Counted from the stretch's first letter, positions 30,952-43,602 are shown. The stretch: DNA of 64,000 bases from Schizochytrium sp. TIO01 (GCA_004764695.1 SMSO01000032.1:3702983-3766982), one strand, 5' to 3'. Made by a program: numbers and translations. The notes: a model not told the origin generated them from the letters alone.

Positions 30952-33900
30952 GGATCATCAACCGTGCATTCTGAGCAATCGACTCAATACTTCGAGTCCG
31001 CACTTTCTTATACCCTAATTCAATCGTGGACTATTCGTCCTTGGTGTCTACGAAGCTCCTGATTAGGTGGGACGGGCGAGCCCTGAACGCGAGATAGAAG
31101 AAGATGAAACCGCTCCGTGGAAAAACTTATCGGGTAGTACAGCGTACCAATATTAAAATAAAAGAAGAAAACGAAGAAAATTAAAACCTAATTAATACCA
31201 GTTTCTTGCATCAGTTGTTATCAGCATTCCTTCAACATTATCCCCAACATCCAGTTCAAGAACTAAGAACTAAGCCTTTTGACAACCTGCAGTCAGCCAA
31301 GGCCTCGAGAATAGGACTTCAGCGATCTGGTCACAAGCGGCGTTGCGGCTTAATTTCCACGAAAAGGAGCCTGAAGATGTCATTTCCATAAATAAAAAGA
31401 AACCAATACCGATTAAACGCCAGCGCGTGCGAGCATAAACTTTACAGGGGACACAATTGTTCGCAACTCAGCCATCGCCCTTCTGCACAGATATGTTGAA
31501 AGCAATTCAGTTTGAATCCAAGCGAAAACAACTCTTTATGGCATTTCAGTTTCTTCGCTTTTGCTACACTGTTGAGGAATTTATTTCAATTACTCTCACA
31601 ATTCGCTATTTTTGGTTGATAAGTTTGACAGAAAAAGAGAAAAGAACAACAACTTGAAAATTAGAGCCTAATAAAACACTGTCAGTGCTAAAGAAGTAGG
31701 TAGGAGGAGCCTATGTAGGTACTATGATTTGTAAAAGGAACAGGAATTCTGATTATTAGTTTGGACAGTTTATTTTGGAGACCTCAGAAGAAAGAAGTCA
31801 TTCGCTTGGACTTTCAGAGGGGCCATGATCAATTCGACATTTGGCTTCGTGGTGTTTCCTCAGGTGTGGTTATCAAGGCGTTGCAGACTAGCCGCCTTCC
31901 CTGTTGAGGTGCTGCTGCTTGACCACCGCGAGCAGGGCTCAGGGCAGCGGGGCAGGGAAACGTCTTCTTCGAGGGTCAATTGGTTCAAGTATTCTTAAAT
32001 TGCATCTCATAGGGAAAGTGCTCCAAATTCTTAGAGATTACTTTATTTTCTTCCTTGTAAGGCAGAATCGTAAACCTGAGAGACAGCACCAGTATTCTGA
32101 GACAGCCGTAGAATTCTATCACCGCGTAGGCGCCATATGGCCTTTTGGCGGGATGGATACGTTGGCTATTCGTCGAGTGGCCGAAGTAGGCAGCTTCAGC
32201 TCAAGGCGTGCCTTAGAACATCCCCCCTCCTTTGATCTGGCGCTGATCTCGTGAAGACAAAGACTACGTTAGAAGTGCAGCAGCTTGCCTACTGGCACTT
32301 CCCGGGTACCCGCAAAATGCTTTGATAGAGGCACGATGAAGTGGAAACACTTGCATGTTCTTCAGTTTGCATTCGTTGGCCTTGCTAGAGCTCAATCGAT
32401 TGCACTCCAATGGTCGCGATTTGCAGGAAGTCGTTGCAGTAAGGAAGGCATCAAACGCAGCGCACTTTTTTAAGAGTGAGAAAGTACTCACTACGTAATT
32501 ATGGCTAGTAGTCAATAAGAAAAAGATGGTTTGACCCATTTCACAAGAAAGTCGTTACAATGGTATCTACCTTTAACACCCTACCAAAGGTTACTCATGC
32601 GATTCCCTCAGACAGGCCACCACATTTTCACTATTGATTTTCCTGAATTGGAAGGATAAAGATGCAAAAGTCGAGCTAATAGATACCCATCATACATCAG
32701 AGAAGGCTTAATCGTATCGTCTCTGAAGGAAATACTACGAGATAATTTCGGATAAATTGTTCATTCTTTAGGTTTTTGTTTATTTGTTTGTTGTTATTTT
32801 ATTTGTATGACTTCCTTGCGTTGCTACAAATGAGAAGTGCAAGTCTATAATATGAAATAGTTGTCCCATACCTGTGACCTGATTTCTCTCGCCCTGAATA
32901 GTTGCTCTCAATGTGGATATTGCAATGTGTTTCTGCAATGCTTCTGAGCAATGTTTATCATGCTTTGCTTTTTGCTTGTCTTTCATGAAAGGAATTAAGT
33001 AAAAGCCAGGTGAGGGAGCGAACCAAAACCTCAAAATTCAAAACAAGATTCTGAGGAAAACCATCTCATTTTGTATGATATCAACTCCTTCTTTGATAAT
33101 TTGTTTTTAGTATTTACCATTGGTCTTTCTAAGTAGGTATGTGGAGGCTCAAAGTGGATACCTCGTTCTGCAACTTACCGAATGAGACCCACCTTTTTCA
33201 GATGTGTCGGGTTCAAGCGCTTATCTTGAAGAATTCGAGGATTCATGTACTTCAAGCTTATTCTTGTATTCCGAAAAAAAGTGCAAAAGGCTTGGTTTTT
33301 ATTTCTGTGGGATTGGTGTCACCACCTTATTCCCTACTGCGCTTGTAGGGGTTCCTCTGAAATAGCAAAGGCATTCAGCACGCCCAGCGTCATTCAGAAG
33401 TCACACACTTCAGACTAGCACTTCTTCAAATCACGATTACAGGCTACCTAGGTGCTGTAACTTAAATTTGCAACTTCTCAGAATACTCAATCAAAGAGGT
33501 AAGCCAGCCAGCCCGCCTTGAACGCATCTTTTTCCAAGTATTCTGAAAGAGTAGAAATAAAATCAAAATATCACAGTGGCGTAGCTTCTTCCTGCGTCTC
33601 GGAGGTTCTGCTCACCATGACGCTCTACGCGCACACTAGGTAGTTCATAAAACTCAGGTTCTGCGTCAATCTCGTTTGGTGCGTTTATCATCTAGCGCTT
33701 CGCTGGAAACTTCCCCAAGGTCTCTCTGCCAAGAGCATGTGCCGCGAGAACATGAGCAACTACAGAAGGCGTCGGTGTCTCGTCCTCGCAAACTAAGTTG
33801 TCTAAACCCCTGGCCATCCGGCAATCCCAACCGGTATTCTTGAAGGCAAAGTGCGGCCTTCTCGACTCGAAGCTTCTACATATCTTAATATCCTTATGCG

Positions 33901-34592
33901 CAATCCTCAGTTCCAATCCTCAGTTTAAGACTGCCTGGTTTCACTCAAGGTCTTGGCAAGTTTTTGTAATGCATTCAACATTTCGGCTCTCCAAGCGTGA
34001 GCCGTCGAACCTATCACTGATGAGTCGCCAATTTCCTGAGTCGCACCTCAGCCAACTAGGTACTGTATGTGTATGCTTTGCAGCACCTTGCCAACGCTGG
34101 CAAACAGCAACTCGTCAGAGATTGTCTTCAGCGAGGCGCCGAATGACGCGGGTTTTCAAGGTCGTCACCGCAATCCATTCTCAATTCCAAGGTCAGCAAC
34201 GCCCGAGGCTCAGCAGAAGCTGGTTCTGGCTAAACTCGTATCTGAAATCGTCCTCCCTGAGGCGCAACTTGCACGAGGGCCTCTGCTTACAGATCCAAGG
34301 CCCTCTCTTCAGCGGGGTTCTAGGCCTCTGCTCGAACTTGGTGTCCACTCGACTTCCTGAGCTCTGGGAAGGCGGTTAAACCCGCGATGTACGGCCCAGG
34401 GGTGTAGGGCAGCGACAGTCGCCTGTTATTAGCGAGTTTCGGGGCGCTTCAGGCTTCGTTCGAGGCAGCTATGTCGGTTTTTGGCGCCTGGCCGCCCGGG
34501 AAGATCTAGCGGCGTCCCCCATTGTATTCCTGTATGAGTTCATTCAGAGCAAACTGGAACACAAATCGGCGCACGAAAGATTGAGGAAAGAG

Positions 34593-34651
34593 GAAGAAAA
34601 GAAAAAGAAAAAGAAAAAGAAAAAGAAAAAGAGAAAGAAAAAGAAAAAGAA
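34593..34651. repeat. (GAAAAA)n microsatellite
   Basis: About nine hexanucleotide units of GAAAAA with one interruption (GAGAAA), in non-coding DNA. Confidence 0.85.
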
Positions 34652-36576
34652 AACTGAGAAAACCAAAGATCTAAAATAAAAATAGTAAAACAGTTAAACG
34701 GGAATACAGAAAAACTGAAACCTGAAAACTGAAAACTGAAAACTGAAAGCTCGAATTGAAGCGACACAGGGAAAGAAAACCTGCAGTGATAAAGGGCCTC
34801 GTGGCTGTTCGACTTTTGAAGCTTCGTATAGTGGGCCGGAGGGCTGTTCTCGAGGACCGTTGTCTATCGTGGTGGCGAAAGCTTTCCTTTCAGAGCTCTT
34901 GTTTCCATAAGTTGGAAAGATTTCCATTCAAAGTTTGTGATGGGTATTATGTAAAAAAATATTATTAAAAAATGAAAAGATATGACATTTTGATTCTTTG
35001 ATTTTGCTTAGCGATAACCAGTTTAGACATCAAACAAGGCAAACCAAAGCCGGATCTTCAGGGTCCAAGCTGGTGGCTTTGTTTCCGATTTCCACGCCAA
35101 TGGCAGCGCTTTGGATATCTGTCTCATCTGCTCTGAGGTCCCCAAGTCAGTGGGTTCCCGCAAAAGGCGACGAGAAACATTACTTTTGCTACAGGTCTGT
35201 TTGTTCATTTATAAATAAATCGATCGCCCTACTAATTCCAAATGGAAGACAACTTAAAATGTCATTCTTCTCGTCTTCGTTCATTCGTGATTCTTGAAAA
35301 CACTCTTCCCAAACCAATCCCATTCTCACTGAGTCACCCGCACGCTCGCAAAACCTGCGGCACAAGCGCCACCCCATCGTCGAGTCCCTCGCCCTTGAAG
35401 CTCTTTAGAACCGATCTCCACTATCGCTGTACGCGCCTTCGACTCCTTTGACGCTGTAGGAGAAAGAGTGTACTATTCTGCTCATGAGTTGAGATGAGAT
35501 GAGATGAGATGAGATCTGCATATCTATCTACCTGAGAATCGAACGGATCACAAAGCACGAGACGAAGATCAAACAGGTCGCCTCAAGGCACTCGAAGTCA
35601 GCAGGCAGACCACGAGCAGCCTCCGCTAAGACGGCACCAGGCCACCGACGGCGGAGTGACCGGGTAGGAAGCGGCAGCATGCACAAGTTCTTCGAAGATG
35701 GCGGGCGGCCTCGACGCTCAGTGCTGGTGGGTCAGTCAGCTCAAGAAGTCCATCGCAGCCCAGGAAAGCGCATCGTCGTCGATCATGATCGAGGCTCGCG
35801 AAGATCAATCAGATCATGATCCCGCAGGTCGACGTGCCAGCGTAGCGCACCGAAGCAAGCGGACCGAGACGCAGAGGAACTCGACCCACGCACGGTCTTG
35901 AAGAAGGAATTCCTCGTCTCCTTCCTTCTGAAGAGCTCGTGAAACGAAACCTTCAGGTTACGCATCTCTTCAGGAATGCAAGATGCCCAAGCGGCTGACT
36001 CGTTCTGCACGTATGAGCGAGCCATCAGAGGATTCAGGTGCTCGTTCGCTCTGCAGATCGATCGCTGGATCGATGGATTGATTCATAGATGCATGGGAAT
36101 TAGAGACATGCACAATCGCGTGCCCCGCAATTTTCTATTGCAAAGCACCATCATAGAGAATTGCGAATGAATGCACTGAGTTTGATCGCGAGAATATCGC
36201 CATGTCCCGCTCCTTCCCGAGGTGCCTGGGCTGACGGCGTGGCGGCCTGGAGGAGTTGGCAGTGAATGCCTCAGCTTCGGAGTCTTTATCTCAGAGCCGC
36301 TCGCGATGGCGAGAGGTCTTCGAGTTGGTTGAGTTGAGTTCGTCACTTGTGTTGAACATCCTTGAAACTTCCTGGCATTTGATGAGTTGTTTCTCTGAAA
36401 TTCTTACGATTGTTGTTTTATTAATTGCCAGAAAATTAATTCATTGTAAAAAGTGTTTCTTTTTCTCTTCTCTTTTTCTTTTCTCTTTTTCTTTTCTTTT
36501 TTTAATTCGAAAGTCCATCAATCAATCAATCAATCAATGATAAGTAAACTGTAAAAATGAGAGAACTTGAACTGGA

Positions 36577-36577
36577 A

Positions 36578-36649
<72 letters not shown>

Positions 36650-36651
36650 AA
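36577..36651. repeat. (GAAA)n microsatellite
   Basis: About 18 perfect GAAA units, preceded by a run of AATC units at 36515-36540. Non-coding. Confidence 0.95.
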
Positions 36652-37422
36652 AAAAACTTGACTCTAGTCTTAGCTATTCATAGCTGAGGCCTATTGAAAG
36701 CTGACTGGTAAAAAGAACTCGTATCATCGTAAAAAAGTATTCAGCTTTACAATGAGTAGGTATTAAAAAATGATTAATCGACGTCACCAATTCTGCAAAG
36801 AAGTCCCTGCGAAGCAGCCTCTTGGGAATCAGATCCTCAGCAAATCCAAATCGAAGCCTCCAAGGTAAGTCCGGCGATCTTGACAGTAGACGCCAGAGCT
36901 ACTAGCTCGCTCTGCATGCAACTGGTGCAGCAGCTATCGCCGCTCCAAGTCTGAGCCTCGCTCGAGCAGAGCAGAGCAGCTCAGTCGATTCAGGGCCAAC
37001 TCGTCCGTCCATCAGCTCGGCACCAAGGCGCGGAGTATTCACGCGGGCGACATGCGCACCGGGAACCGGGTCCAGCTTGCTTGCAGAGAGTCCGCACGAG
37101 GTCATTTTTCAAGCTGGGCCTGAAGCAGCACAATCTCCATGATCATGAATTCTTCGTTTTTGTCGCGGAGTTCTGCAATCCTTGCAACATAGCTTGACGT
37201 GAGGGAGCCATATAGTAATATAGCGATATTGCTAGCTATTAAGATCTTGTCACTTTGTTCAAGGTTGGGGAGATGCACCGTGCGAGGGGTCACCTCAAGC
37301 GAGCGGCATTGGTGCGGATAAGTGAAGAAGGAGGTACTGTGAATGAAGATTGGAATCTAACGTAGAATTCTGAGATAATGATGCATTCTTACAGATAGGA
37401 AAACACCGGTCAAATACAGAAA

Positions 37423-38574
37423 ATGGCTCCGCCCGTAAAGCATGACGCGTCGTACTATAGCAAGTGCATGGTAGGCGGTATCATTGCATGTGGTACCACG
37501 CACACATCGCTCGTGCCTTTGGATATCGCCAAGATCTCCATGCAGAGCGATCCTGCAAAGTACAAGAGTCTTGTCCAGTCAATGAACCTTATTAAGTCCA
37601 CGGAAGGTTTGGGAGGTCTCACTAAGGGATGGCTTCCTACCCTCATTGGCTACTCATTCCAGGGTTGTGGAAAGTTTGGTCTCAACGAGGTCTTCAAGGA
37701 CTTTTACGGCGGCATGCTCTCTGAGGAAAATGCGGTCAAGTACAGAGGATTGACCTGGACTGCCGCTGCCGCAAGCGCAGAGTTTTTTGCCGACATCGCG
37801 CTCTGCCCATTGGAGATGGTCAAGGTCAAGGTGCAAATCTCCCCGTACGGCACTTTTCCCACCAACTTCTTTGAGGCTACCAGGGCCATGATCGCTGATA
37901 AGTCCACCCGCTTCCCTTTTGGCAGTCTTGTCCCTCTTTGGTCTCGTCAGATTCCAGTAAGTTACTTCTCTGCCCGCAAATATCAAGGCTTATTATCAAC
38001 TCCAAGTTGTCAAGCGAAACATCTTGTCTTGCTAACTTCCAATCTCTAAATACCTCGCACTTATTTTCACCACACAGTACACCATGGCTAAGTTTGTTGG
38101 TTTCGAATTTGGTACGTTTAGAGAACAACATCTCCGTGCACCAGAGTGCATTCTGGAAGAGTCTTTCTATTTCTTTGCAACTGGGCCGTAATTTGCAGAA
38201 ACTAACATCCCTCCCTTTTTTCAATTTATATCACAGTCGCGGAACAACTCTATGGCAACGTCTTTACCAAGCCCCGTGAGCAGTACACCTCCACCCAGCA
38301 GCTTGGTGTCACGTTTATGTCTGGCTACATCGCTGGTATCTTCTGTGCAATTGTCTCGCAGCCTGCTGACAACCTCGTCTCCCAAATGGGCAAGAAGGAG
38401 AACTCTGGCAAAGGCTTTACACAAATGGCAAACGAGGTGGGCATCAAGAACTTGTTTGTTTCCGGCTTGGGAACGCGTATTCTCATGATTGGTACGCTCA
38501 CCGGTCTCCAGTTCTACATCTACGATCAGTTCCGCGTCTTCTCCGGTCTCGGCACCAGTGGTGGAGGACACTAA
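37423..38574 (+). CDS. Mitochondrial phosphate carrier (SLC25A3/MIR1 type), three exons
   Basis: Splicing exons 37423-37956, 38078-38111 and 38237-38574 gives a 301-residue protein. Donors are GTAAGT and GTACGT and acceptors are CACACAG and ATCACAG; the introns are 121 and 125 bp. Three mitochondrial-carrier signatures are present: PLDIAKISMQ, PLEMVKVKVQ and QPADNLVSQMG. The segment around the joins, LWSRQIPYTMAKFVGFEFVAE, is a hallmark of phosphate carriers, confirming the 34-nt middle exon. Function: import of phosphate with H+ across the inner mitochondrial membrane for ATP synthesis. No long targeting presequence is visible; the protein starts MAPPVKHDASYYSKCM. Unspliced frames run on into the introns and should be ignored. 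Confidence 0.96.
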
Positions 38575-39422
38575 AGAATCAATCCGCGCGAACTGGCAGT
38601 CATTTCATGTACATTCACAATTTGCGATCATACGTAGTGACATCAACAACAAAATCAAGTTTCCTTTTTTTATTTCTTCATCATTTCCCTTAAATCTTTT
38701 CCAAGTTTTTGAAACTCCTACTGACCCAAAGCCAAAACGAATTTATGATTCAATAGAAAGACCTACTTTGCAACCAGTACATGTGGAAATATGTATATCT
38801 ATAAAAAATGTGGTACACACATTATAACGGGTACCCATAGGGGTGCGCGAGTACACCGATAACCGTCATCCGACAACTGGGCTCTGCGAGTCTTCCGCTC
38901 AGGATGAAACCCCTACCGGTGACGCTGCTGCACAGCTAATCCCCTGCGGTCTTCAGCATAATCCCAACTTCAAGTCGCTTTGCGGTCTGTGGAGCTCGTT
39001 CCTCAGAGTTAGCAACGCAGCTCTAGTTGATTGCTTTCCAAAGTGCAGGTCGGGACCATCTGATCAGCGCAATTCATTTGTCAAACACTGTGTTAGAACG
39101 TAGTACCGCCTTGGGACGCGGAGGCGTACATACCTGCGATATAGTGACAAGATCAAGCTTTTAGCCTCTAGGCATTTCAGAAAGCATCCATTTGATCTCC
39201 ACAAAGAGGCTTTTGCAGTTGCACCACAACAACGTTGCGCAGGTGGCGTACATCAACTCAAGAAGATTTCCTGGCAATAGGAACAGAAAGTGGGAGCCAA
39301 CGTGGACACGTGCAGCTCGGTAAACATTTGGCAACTGCTGTTAAAAAACGGGGGGGGATCCGTGCTTTGTGTATTAATCCCTTAAACTAATTTAAAAGAA
39401 GGCAGGGATTTTCTTATAAGCA
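38575..39422. other. Spacer between carrier and disordered-protein genes
   Basis: Non-coding. It includes an A/T-rich 3' UTR-like region to about 38830 and a more GC-balanced stretch at 38840-39110 that has an open frame of 86 codons but no recognisable protein features. A G-rich run (GGGGGGG) lies at about 39350. Confidence 0.45.
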
Positions 39423-40427
39423 ATGTTCTCCAAGTCTTCGCGTTTCGATACCCCAGGGTCGGGCCGGAACTCAACACCAAGAACGAAGAAAAAGGCTGGT
39501 GAGAACTGTGCAAGCGGGGCGAATGCATTCATCTCGCAACGAACATTCACGCGCCTCATGCGTGATGCTCAGAGTGATGTGCCTTCGTACATGTGTGCTA
39601 CAACCTCAAGCACTGTGCGAAAGAACTCTAACTGCAAGAATGCAGACGACTATGAGGAGTTGCCCTTTCAGGTCGAGGAGGATGGCCCTGGATTTATGCC
39701 ACTCCCTAAGTTTGGTAAAGACACGAAAGGTTCGTCATCGATGAAACGTGGCAAACATGGACGTTTTAGCATGGCAGGCTCAGTATATACACAGTCTCGA
39801 GGAACTCACTCTGACTCATGCGGATTGGGACATGATGAAGGAAATAAAAAAGCCTATGATGCAGGTGGCTATGTACCTAACATGACAAAGAAATCCAGTG
39901 ATCGCTTTGGTAAAGGGTCCTATTTGCAAACATTATTTGAAGAAGGTGCGACATCAGTATCTGCAGGTACATACGAGGCGCCTTCCTCATTCCCAACTTC
40001 TGCAGAAATGGCCAAGGGTACTAGTGCATTCAGGAGCAAGGCAGGTTCCGATCGAAGCAATTGGATCAAAGAGAATACGTACATGCGCGATCGCGACCTC
40101 GCAGCTTGTGAGGGCTTACGCAATCAAAACAACACTTCACATAGCGACTTCGAGAGGAAGGAGGACGTCGTACCATCCTCAATCTTTAAGAATACAAAGC
40201 CTCGTTTTGCCCCCGAGCCAGTACTAGAGCAGGGCCAAGATGCTTTTGGACCTACCTCTCCGACTTCATCTAGAGACTATTTCGAGGATGATGCGCGACC
40301 AGTTAAGTCTTCTGTGGTTTACAGGCGCCCTAAACACAGCCGGTTTTCTGAATATGGTTCAATGTATAATCCACTCCCTTCTGAGCAGCACAAAGGTGGA
40401 CCCCATGCACCAACCCCCACAAAATGA
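39423..40427 (+). CDS. Disordered basic protein, possibly PG-repeat/axonemal
   Basis: 334 residues from an ATG at 39423. The sequence is Ser/Lys/Gly/Pro-rich, without hydrophobic segments, and probably largely disordered. Short recurring elements such as SSRFDTPGSG, DRFGKGSYLQT, SVSAGTYEAPSSF and KPRFAPEP resemble the spacing of sperm-tail PG-rich repeats (RF...PGPG.Y), but no canonical PGPGxY is present. The assignment to that class is therefore only a suggestion. Codon usage and the lack of repeats support real coding. Function unknown. Confidence 0.65.
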   Translation: MFSKSSRFDTPGSGRNSTPRTKKKAGENCASGANAFISQRTFTRLMRDAQSDVPSYMCATTSSTVRKNSNCKNADDYEELPFQVEEDGPGFMPLPKFGKDTKGSSSMKRGKHGRFSMAGSVYTQSRGTHSDSCGLGHDEGNKKAYDAGGYVPNMTKKSSDRFGKGSYLQTLFEEGATSVSAGTYEAPSSFPTSAEMAKGTSAFRSKAGSDRSNWIKENTYMRDRDLAACEGLRNQNNTSHSDFERKEDVVPSSIFKNTKPRFAPEPVLEQGQDAFGPTSPTSSRDYFEDDARPVKSSVVYRRPKHSRFSEYGSMYNPLPSEQHKGGPHAPTPTK

Positions 40428-41377
40428 GCACATTCAAATTTATTTGTACTAATGATCAAATGATATTTCCTCCACTGAACGTGATCACAGTTTTTCTAGA
40501 TGGGTGTATTCCCAAATCAACCTTGCGAAGTCACAGCATTCTTTAAATAGCAGCAATGATGAACTGTATCTCGCATAATCATTAAAGGACGTGAAGAGCA
40601 ACTGCATTAGTTTCTTTCTGGGCGCTAGTACCGATCTTGGCCCAAAGGATCAACATGGGAGACGTTGCCCAACAAAGTTTAATCCAGTTATTTTTACTAA
40701 AATACGCTTCAGCCCTTGACCCAGCTACATTCATCATGAGCTGATTCCTCTGCACGGTTCATGTTCATGTTCGCCCTAAGATGCTACCGTTGTACACCGA
40801 TCGCAATGTTGTTCCACTTCCACCTTTTCACCTTGGTCGCCTCACTTTCGGCATAAACCCATTCCCCCTAACCTTCCCATTTGCAAACTACATTTGACCG
40901 CGTCACTTTCGAGTCATCATTGCCACACCGGAGCGTTTCCGCTTTCTACACATCAAGTCCCGCCGCCTTTGCTCGCTGCATTGCAGCTTTCCCGAGTTGT
41001 GGCGAGGTTCGCTCGGCAAGTCGATCCGGTCAACTTCTCTTCGGTCCGTGATAACTTGGCACAACGCAGATTGACCGCAGAACAAAGAGCCAATGTGAGA
41101 ATTCTCGTTCCGATAAAACTAGTGCCGAAGCGCTCTGCATGTGCACTTGAAGAGATTCTTACAATGTAGGTTGGCGCCTCGTCGCGCAGGAATCGGAGGC
41201 CGTCGTCGCGATGCAAAATACATTAGCTAGCGAAGATGAGGGTATTACGAAGAAGTTAAATGTAGTCTAAACATTTTTAATGTGGGTACTAATATCCATT
41301 TCTTTGTTCGTACATACATACTTACTTCAGAAGAAGCCGCTTACTTTCTTCACCAGCTCCTTGGTGACTTGACATCA
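40428..41377. other. Spacer upstream of the MsrB-like gene
   Basis: No gene is called. The part from 40740 to 41210 is GC-balanced and contains a 91-codon frame beginning with TTG (40894) on non-conserved sequence, probably promoter or 5' UTR. Nothing else is recognised. Confidence 0.4.
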
Positions 41378-42483
41378 ATGATGCGGCAGGAACATACTCT
41401 CCAGCCGCGCCTCCGCAATAGATCGTCCTGGCGGCCTCGGTCGGTCTTCTTCTCTGCACTAGCTGTTCTGGCAGTCTCCGTTTGCCTCGTGGGTTTCGTC
41501 TTCTCAGGTCCTAATTCTCCTCTTCAGAAGCACAGCAAGGTCCAAAACCAAAACCAAAACCAAAACCAGAATCAAAACCAGAACTTGGACAGCCTCGGAT
41601 TGGGACTCGATATAGAAGAAGGCGACGACGAGCAGGATAACATGGGCACAGCTGGCAGCAAGACCTTTGAGGCGCCCGTTGTTATGGGTGCCGAGTCACT
41701 CATGGCCAAAAAGGCGCACGGTACTTGCTCACGTGGTGTTCAACAAGGTTTGCGCTGGAATGTAGACGCTGCGAATGCTGACAAGATCTGCTGCTTCAAT
41801 AGACACTACGCAGAGTACAGTGGCTACTTCGAAGCTCCTGAAGTGACGTGGAGAAAAGAGGTGTCCAAGACTGAGCCCACCAAGTATTATGACTCAGTCT
41901 TCGGCAAGCTCTGCTTCACAGCTCCCATTTCTCGCTCGTTCGATGAGTTTATGAGGGAATCTCGCAGTCACGGATGGCCATCTTTCCGTGATGATGAGAC
42001 CAGTAAGTTTAATCTGCAATTATTTTGAGACACCAAATACAAGCACTTTTGTGAATATGCGATTGACTAACCTTCTTCTTGATGATTTTTTGACACTGTT
42101 TTTAATCGGGGGGATATGTATTAATTGTTGGCAAATTTGATGGCCATGACTATGAACAGACTGGGATGTCGTGCGCGTTCTACCTGGCGGAGAAGCTGTG
42201 ACCGTTGATGGTGTACATTTGGGCCATAACATTCCTGATAAGAAGGGCAACCGCGTAAGTTATAGTTCGACTGTTTCACCAACTGGCTTTTGCGCTCTAG
42301 ATACTAACGTTAAATGGGAGGATTGTTTCATTATTTGTAATGCGTTAATATTTTATTTACATGGGCCCATTTTATGTTCAATTTGGGGTTGAATGTGAAC
42401 AGTATTGCATCAATCTTGTTTGTATTGCTGGCAATCCTGCCGAAGATATTAAGGAGGAAGAGGTGGAAAGTTCTGCAGAATAA
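41378..42483 (+). CDS. Membrane-anchored MsrB/SelR-like protein, three exons
   Basis: Exons 41378-42002, 42160-42254 and 42403-42483 splice into 266 residues (donors GTAAGT twice; acceptors GAACAG twice; introns 157 and 148 bp). Residues 23-43 form a hydrophobic signal anchor, followed by an Asn-Gln alternating run (56-69). The C-terminal half carries SelR-type motifs: HGWPSF at 198-203, HLGHNIPD at 228-235 and RYCIN at 240-244. Cys242 corresponds to the catalytic (or selenocysteine) position of methionine-R-sulfoxide reductase. The paired CxxC zinc ligands of standard MsrB are not evident, so this belongs to the related ICC.NRH...SGY subgroup. A likely type II protein of the secretory pathway reducing oxidised methionine, although the activity is inferred. 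Confidence 0.88.
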
Positions 42484-43602
42484 GTTTTCTGTTAATGAGC
42501 AATTATATCCATGCCATGCTTCGTTCGTTCCTCGCGGGGTCGCACAGTTTCGCACGCTCCTTGTATTGTCCTTAAAAACTCTGATCGAGCTACCTTTTTT
42601 TTTTCATTCTTCTCTGCCCCTAGCATATCATTTTATCAGTAGAAAACTTTGTTCCAAAATTATACCTTTCTTATCATCTCCACTGAGTTCTAAGAATTAG
42701 TCGTTGCGTCTCTTGGGTCTCTTTAATCCCAAGATGCTTATAGTCATCATTGCTTGTTACCACTTTGATTTACTACTAGTCCACCGCCGCAGCACTGTGT
42801 CCACACACTGCTTTGTATGCATCTAGTACTTGGTCATCTTTGCCTCAGAAATGAAAGCTTGAAACTCGCCGACTCACAACTGAAACTGGAAAATCTGGTA
42901 TTCTCATATCCTATTTCAATTCACAGGGCACATATCAAATGCATCAGAGTATGACGCGACATCTGAGATAAGAGTCGCTAACTATCCACACAGTGTGATG
43001 CATAAAACACGCAAGCAACCAGCGAGTATCCAGGTAGAATAACCATTCATTAACGAAGAGACGTGTACAGAAGGGTGAACGAAGTACAACAAAAGAGAAA
43101 GAACATAGAAGATTAAAAATTAAAAAGATTGAATCCTTAATTAAAAAGATCAAGATCATGCAATTTACTAATTTTGAGTTTCTTTTTATAATTCGCTTGA
43201 GCTTCGCTGGGATCTCGGCAGTATTTTGTAAAGAGCAAAAAGGATCAATAAAACCCTTTCGCGAGGCGGCCGCTGCCAAGGTCGGAGATCCCGGGAACGC
43301 CTGGGTCTTCACTTCTTGGTATTTGGGGCGCCGCTCGCGTAGGTCACGTGTTGCAGAACCTCCGTTGATTGCATAATTGTCGGTCGGATACCTGCCGATC
43401 ACCTCCCTGGCGATTCATCGATCAACTGACCAAGTCGCCGGACTTCAACTCATAATTTCATACTCAACTGACTCTCTGGGAGAGTACGACAGCCGTCTAT
43501 CTGCTCAGGTGGTGGTTGTATTTTGAGGTGGAACCACTCGACTCCGTTGTTTGGAAAAATCGCCTGTAATCCGCCTTGGATTTCCTCAGAACAAGCAGAA
43601 CG
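42484..43602. other. Spacer, 1.1 kb
   Basis: Non-coding between the MsrB-like and transporter genes. The last 350 bp (43250-43600) are GC-richer and include palindromic patches such as GCGGCCGC, and probably hold the transporter promoter. A minus-strand frame of 152 codons (42944-43402) has no protein-like motif. Confidence 0.45.

Larger units (their letters stand above)
29078..37422. other. Gene desert, 8.3 kb, rich in simple repeats
   Basis: I see no credible gene. It contains the CAAA array (30657-30951), GAAAAA repeats (34593-34651), GAGAT units (35491-35515), AATC units (36515-36540), GAAA repeats (36577-36651) and GC-rich patches (29900-30450, 35540-36330, 36880-37110). A 67-codon frame at 35698-35901 starts with ATG and is GC-rich, but matches nothing I know and contains two 10-bp GATCATGATC palindromes (35781 and 35812). 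Frames of 90-190 codons around 33800-34380 have no protein-like features. A TTCTTACAG before 37397 may be the acceptor of a 5' UTR intron of the phosphate carrier gene. Confidence 0.5.

Noticed and set aside
30580-31062. Open frames of 100-140 codons on both strands in the CAAA array
   Set aside because: Pure translation of a 4-bp repeat without stops; no non-repeat protein sequence of note.
33000-33040. tRNA-like GGTTCGCTCCC on the minus strand
   Set aside because: T-arm stem does not pair and no A-box lies at the right distance.
33798-34379. 193-codon frame on the plus strand
   Set aside because: No ATG at its beginning, composition typical of random sequence, no motif.
35520-35600. tRNA-like B-box (GTTCGATTC) on the minus strand
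   Set aside because: No matching T-arm stem, acceptor stem or A-box could be paired around it.
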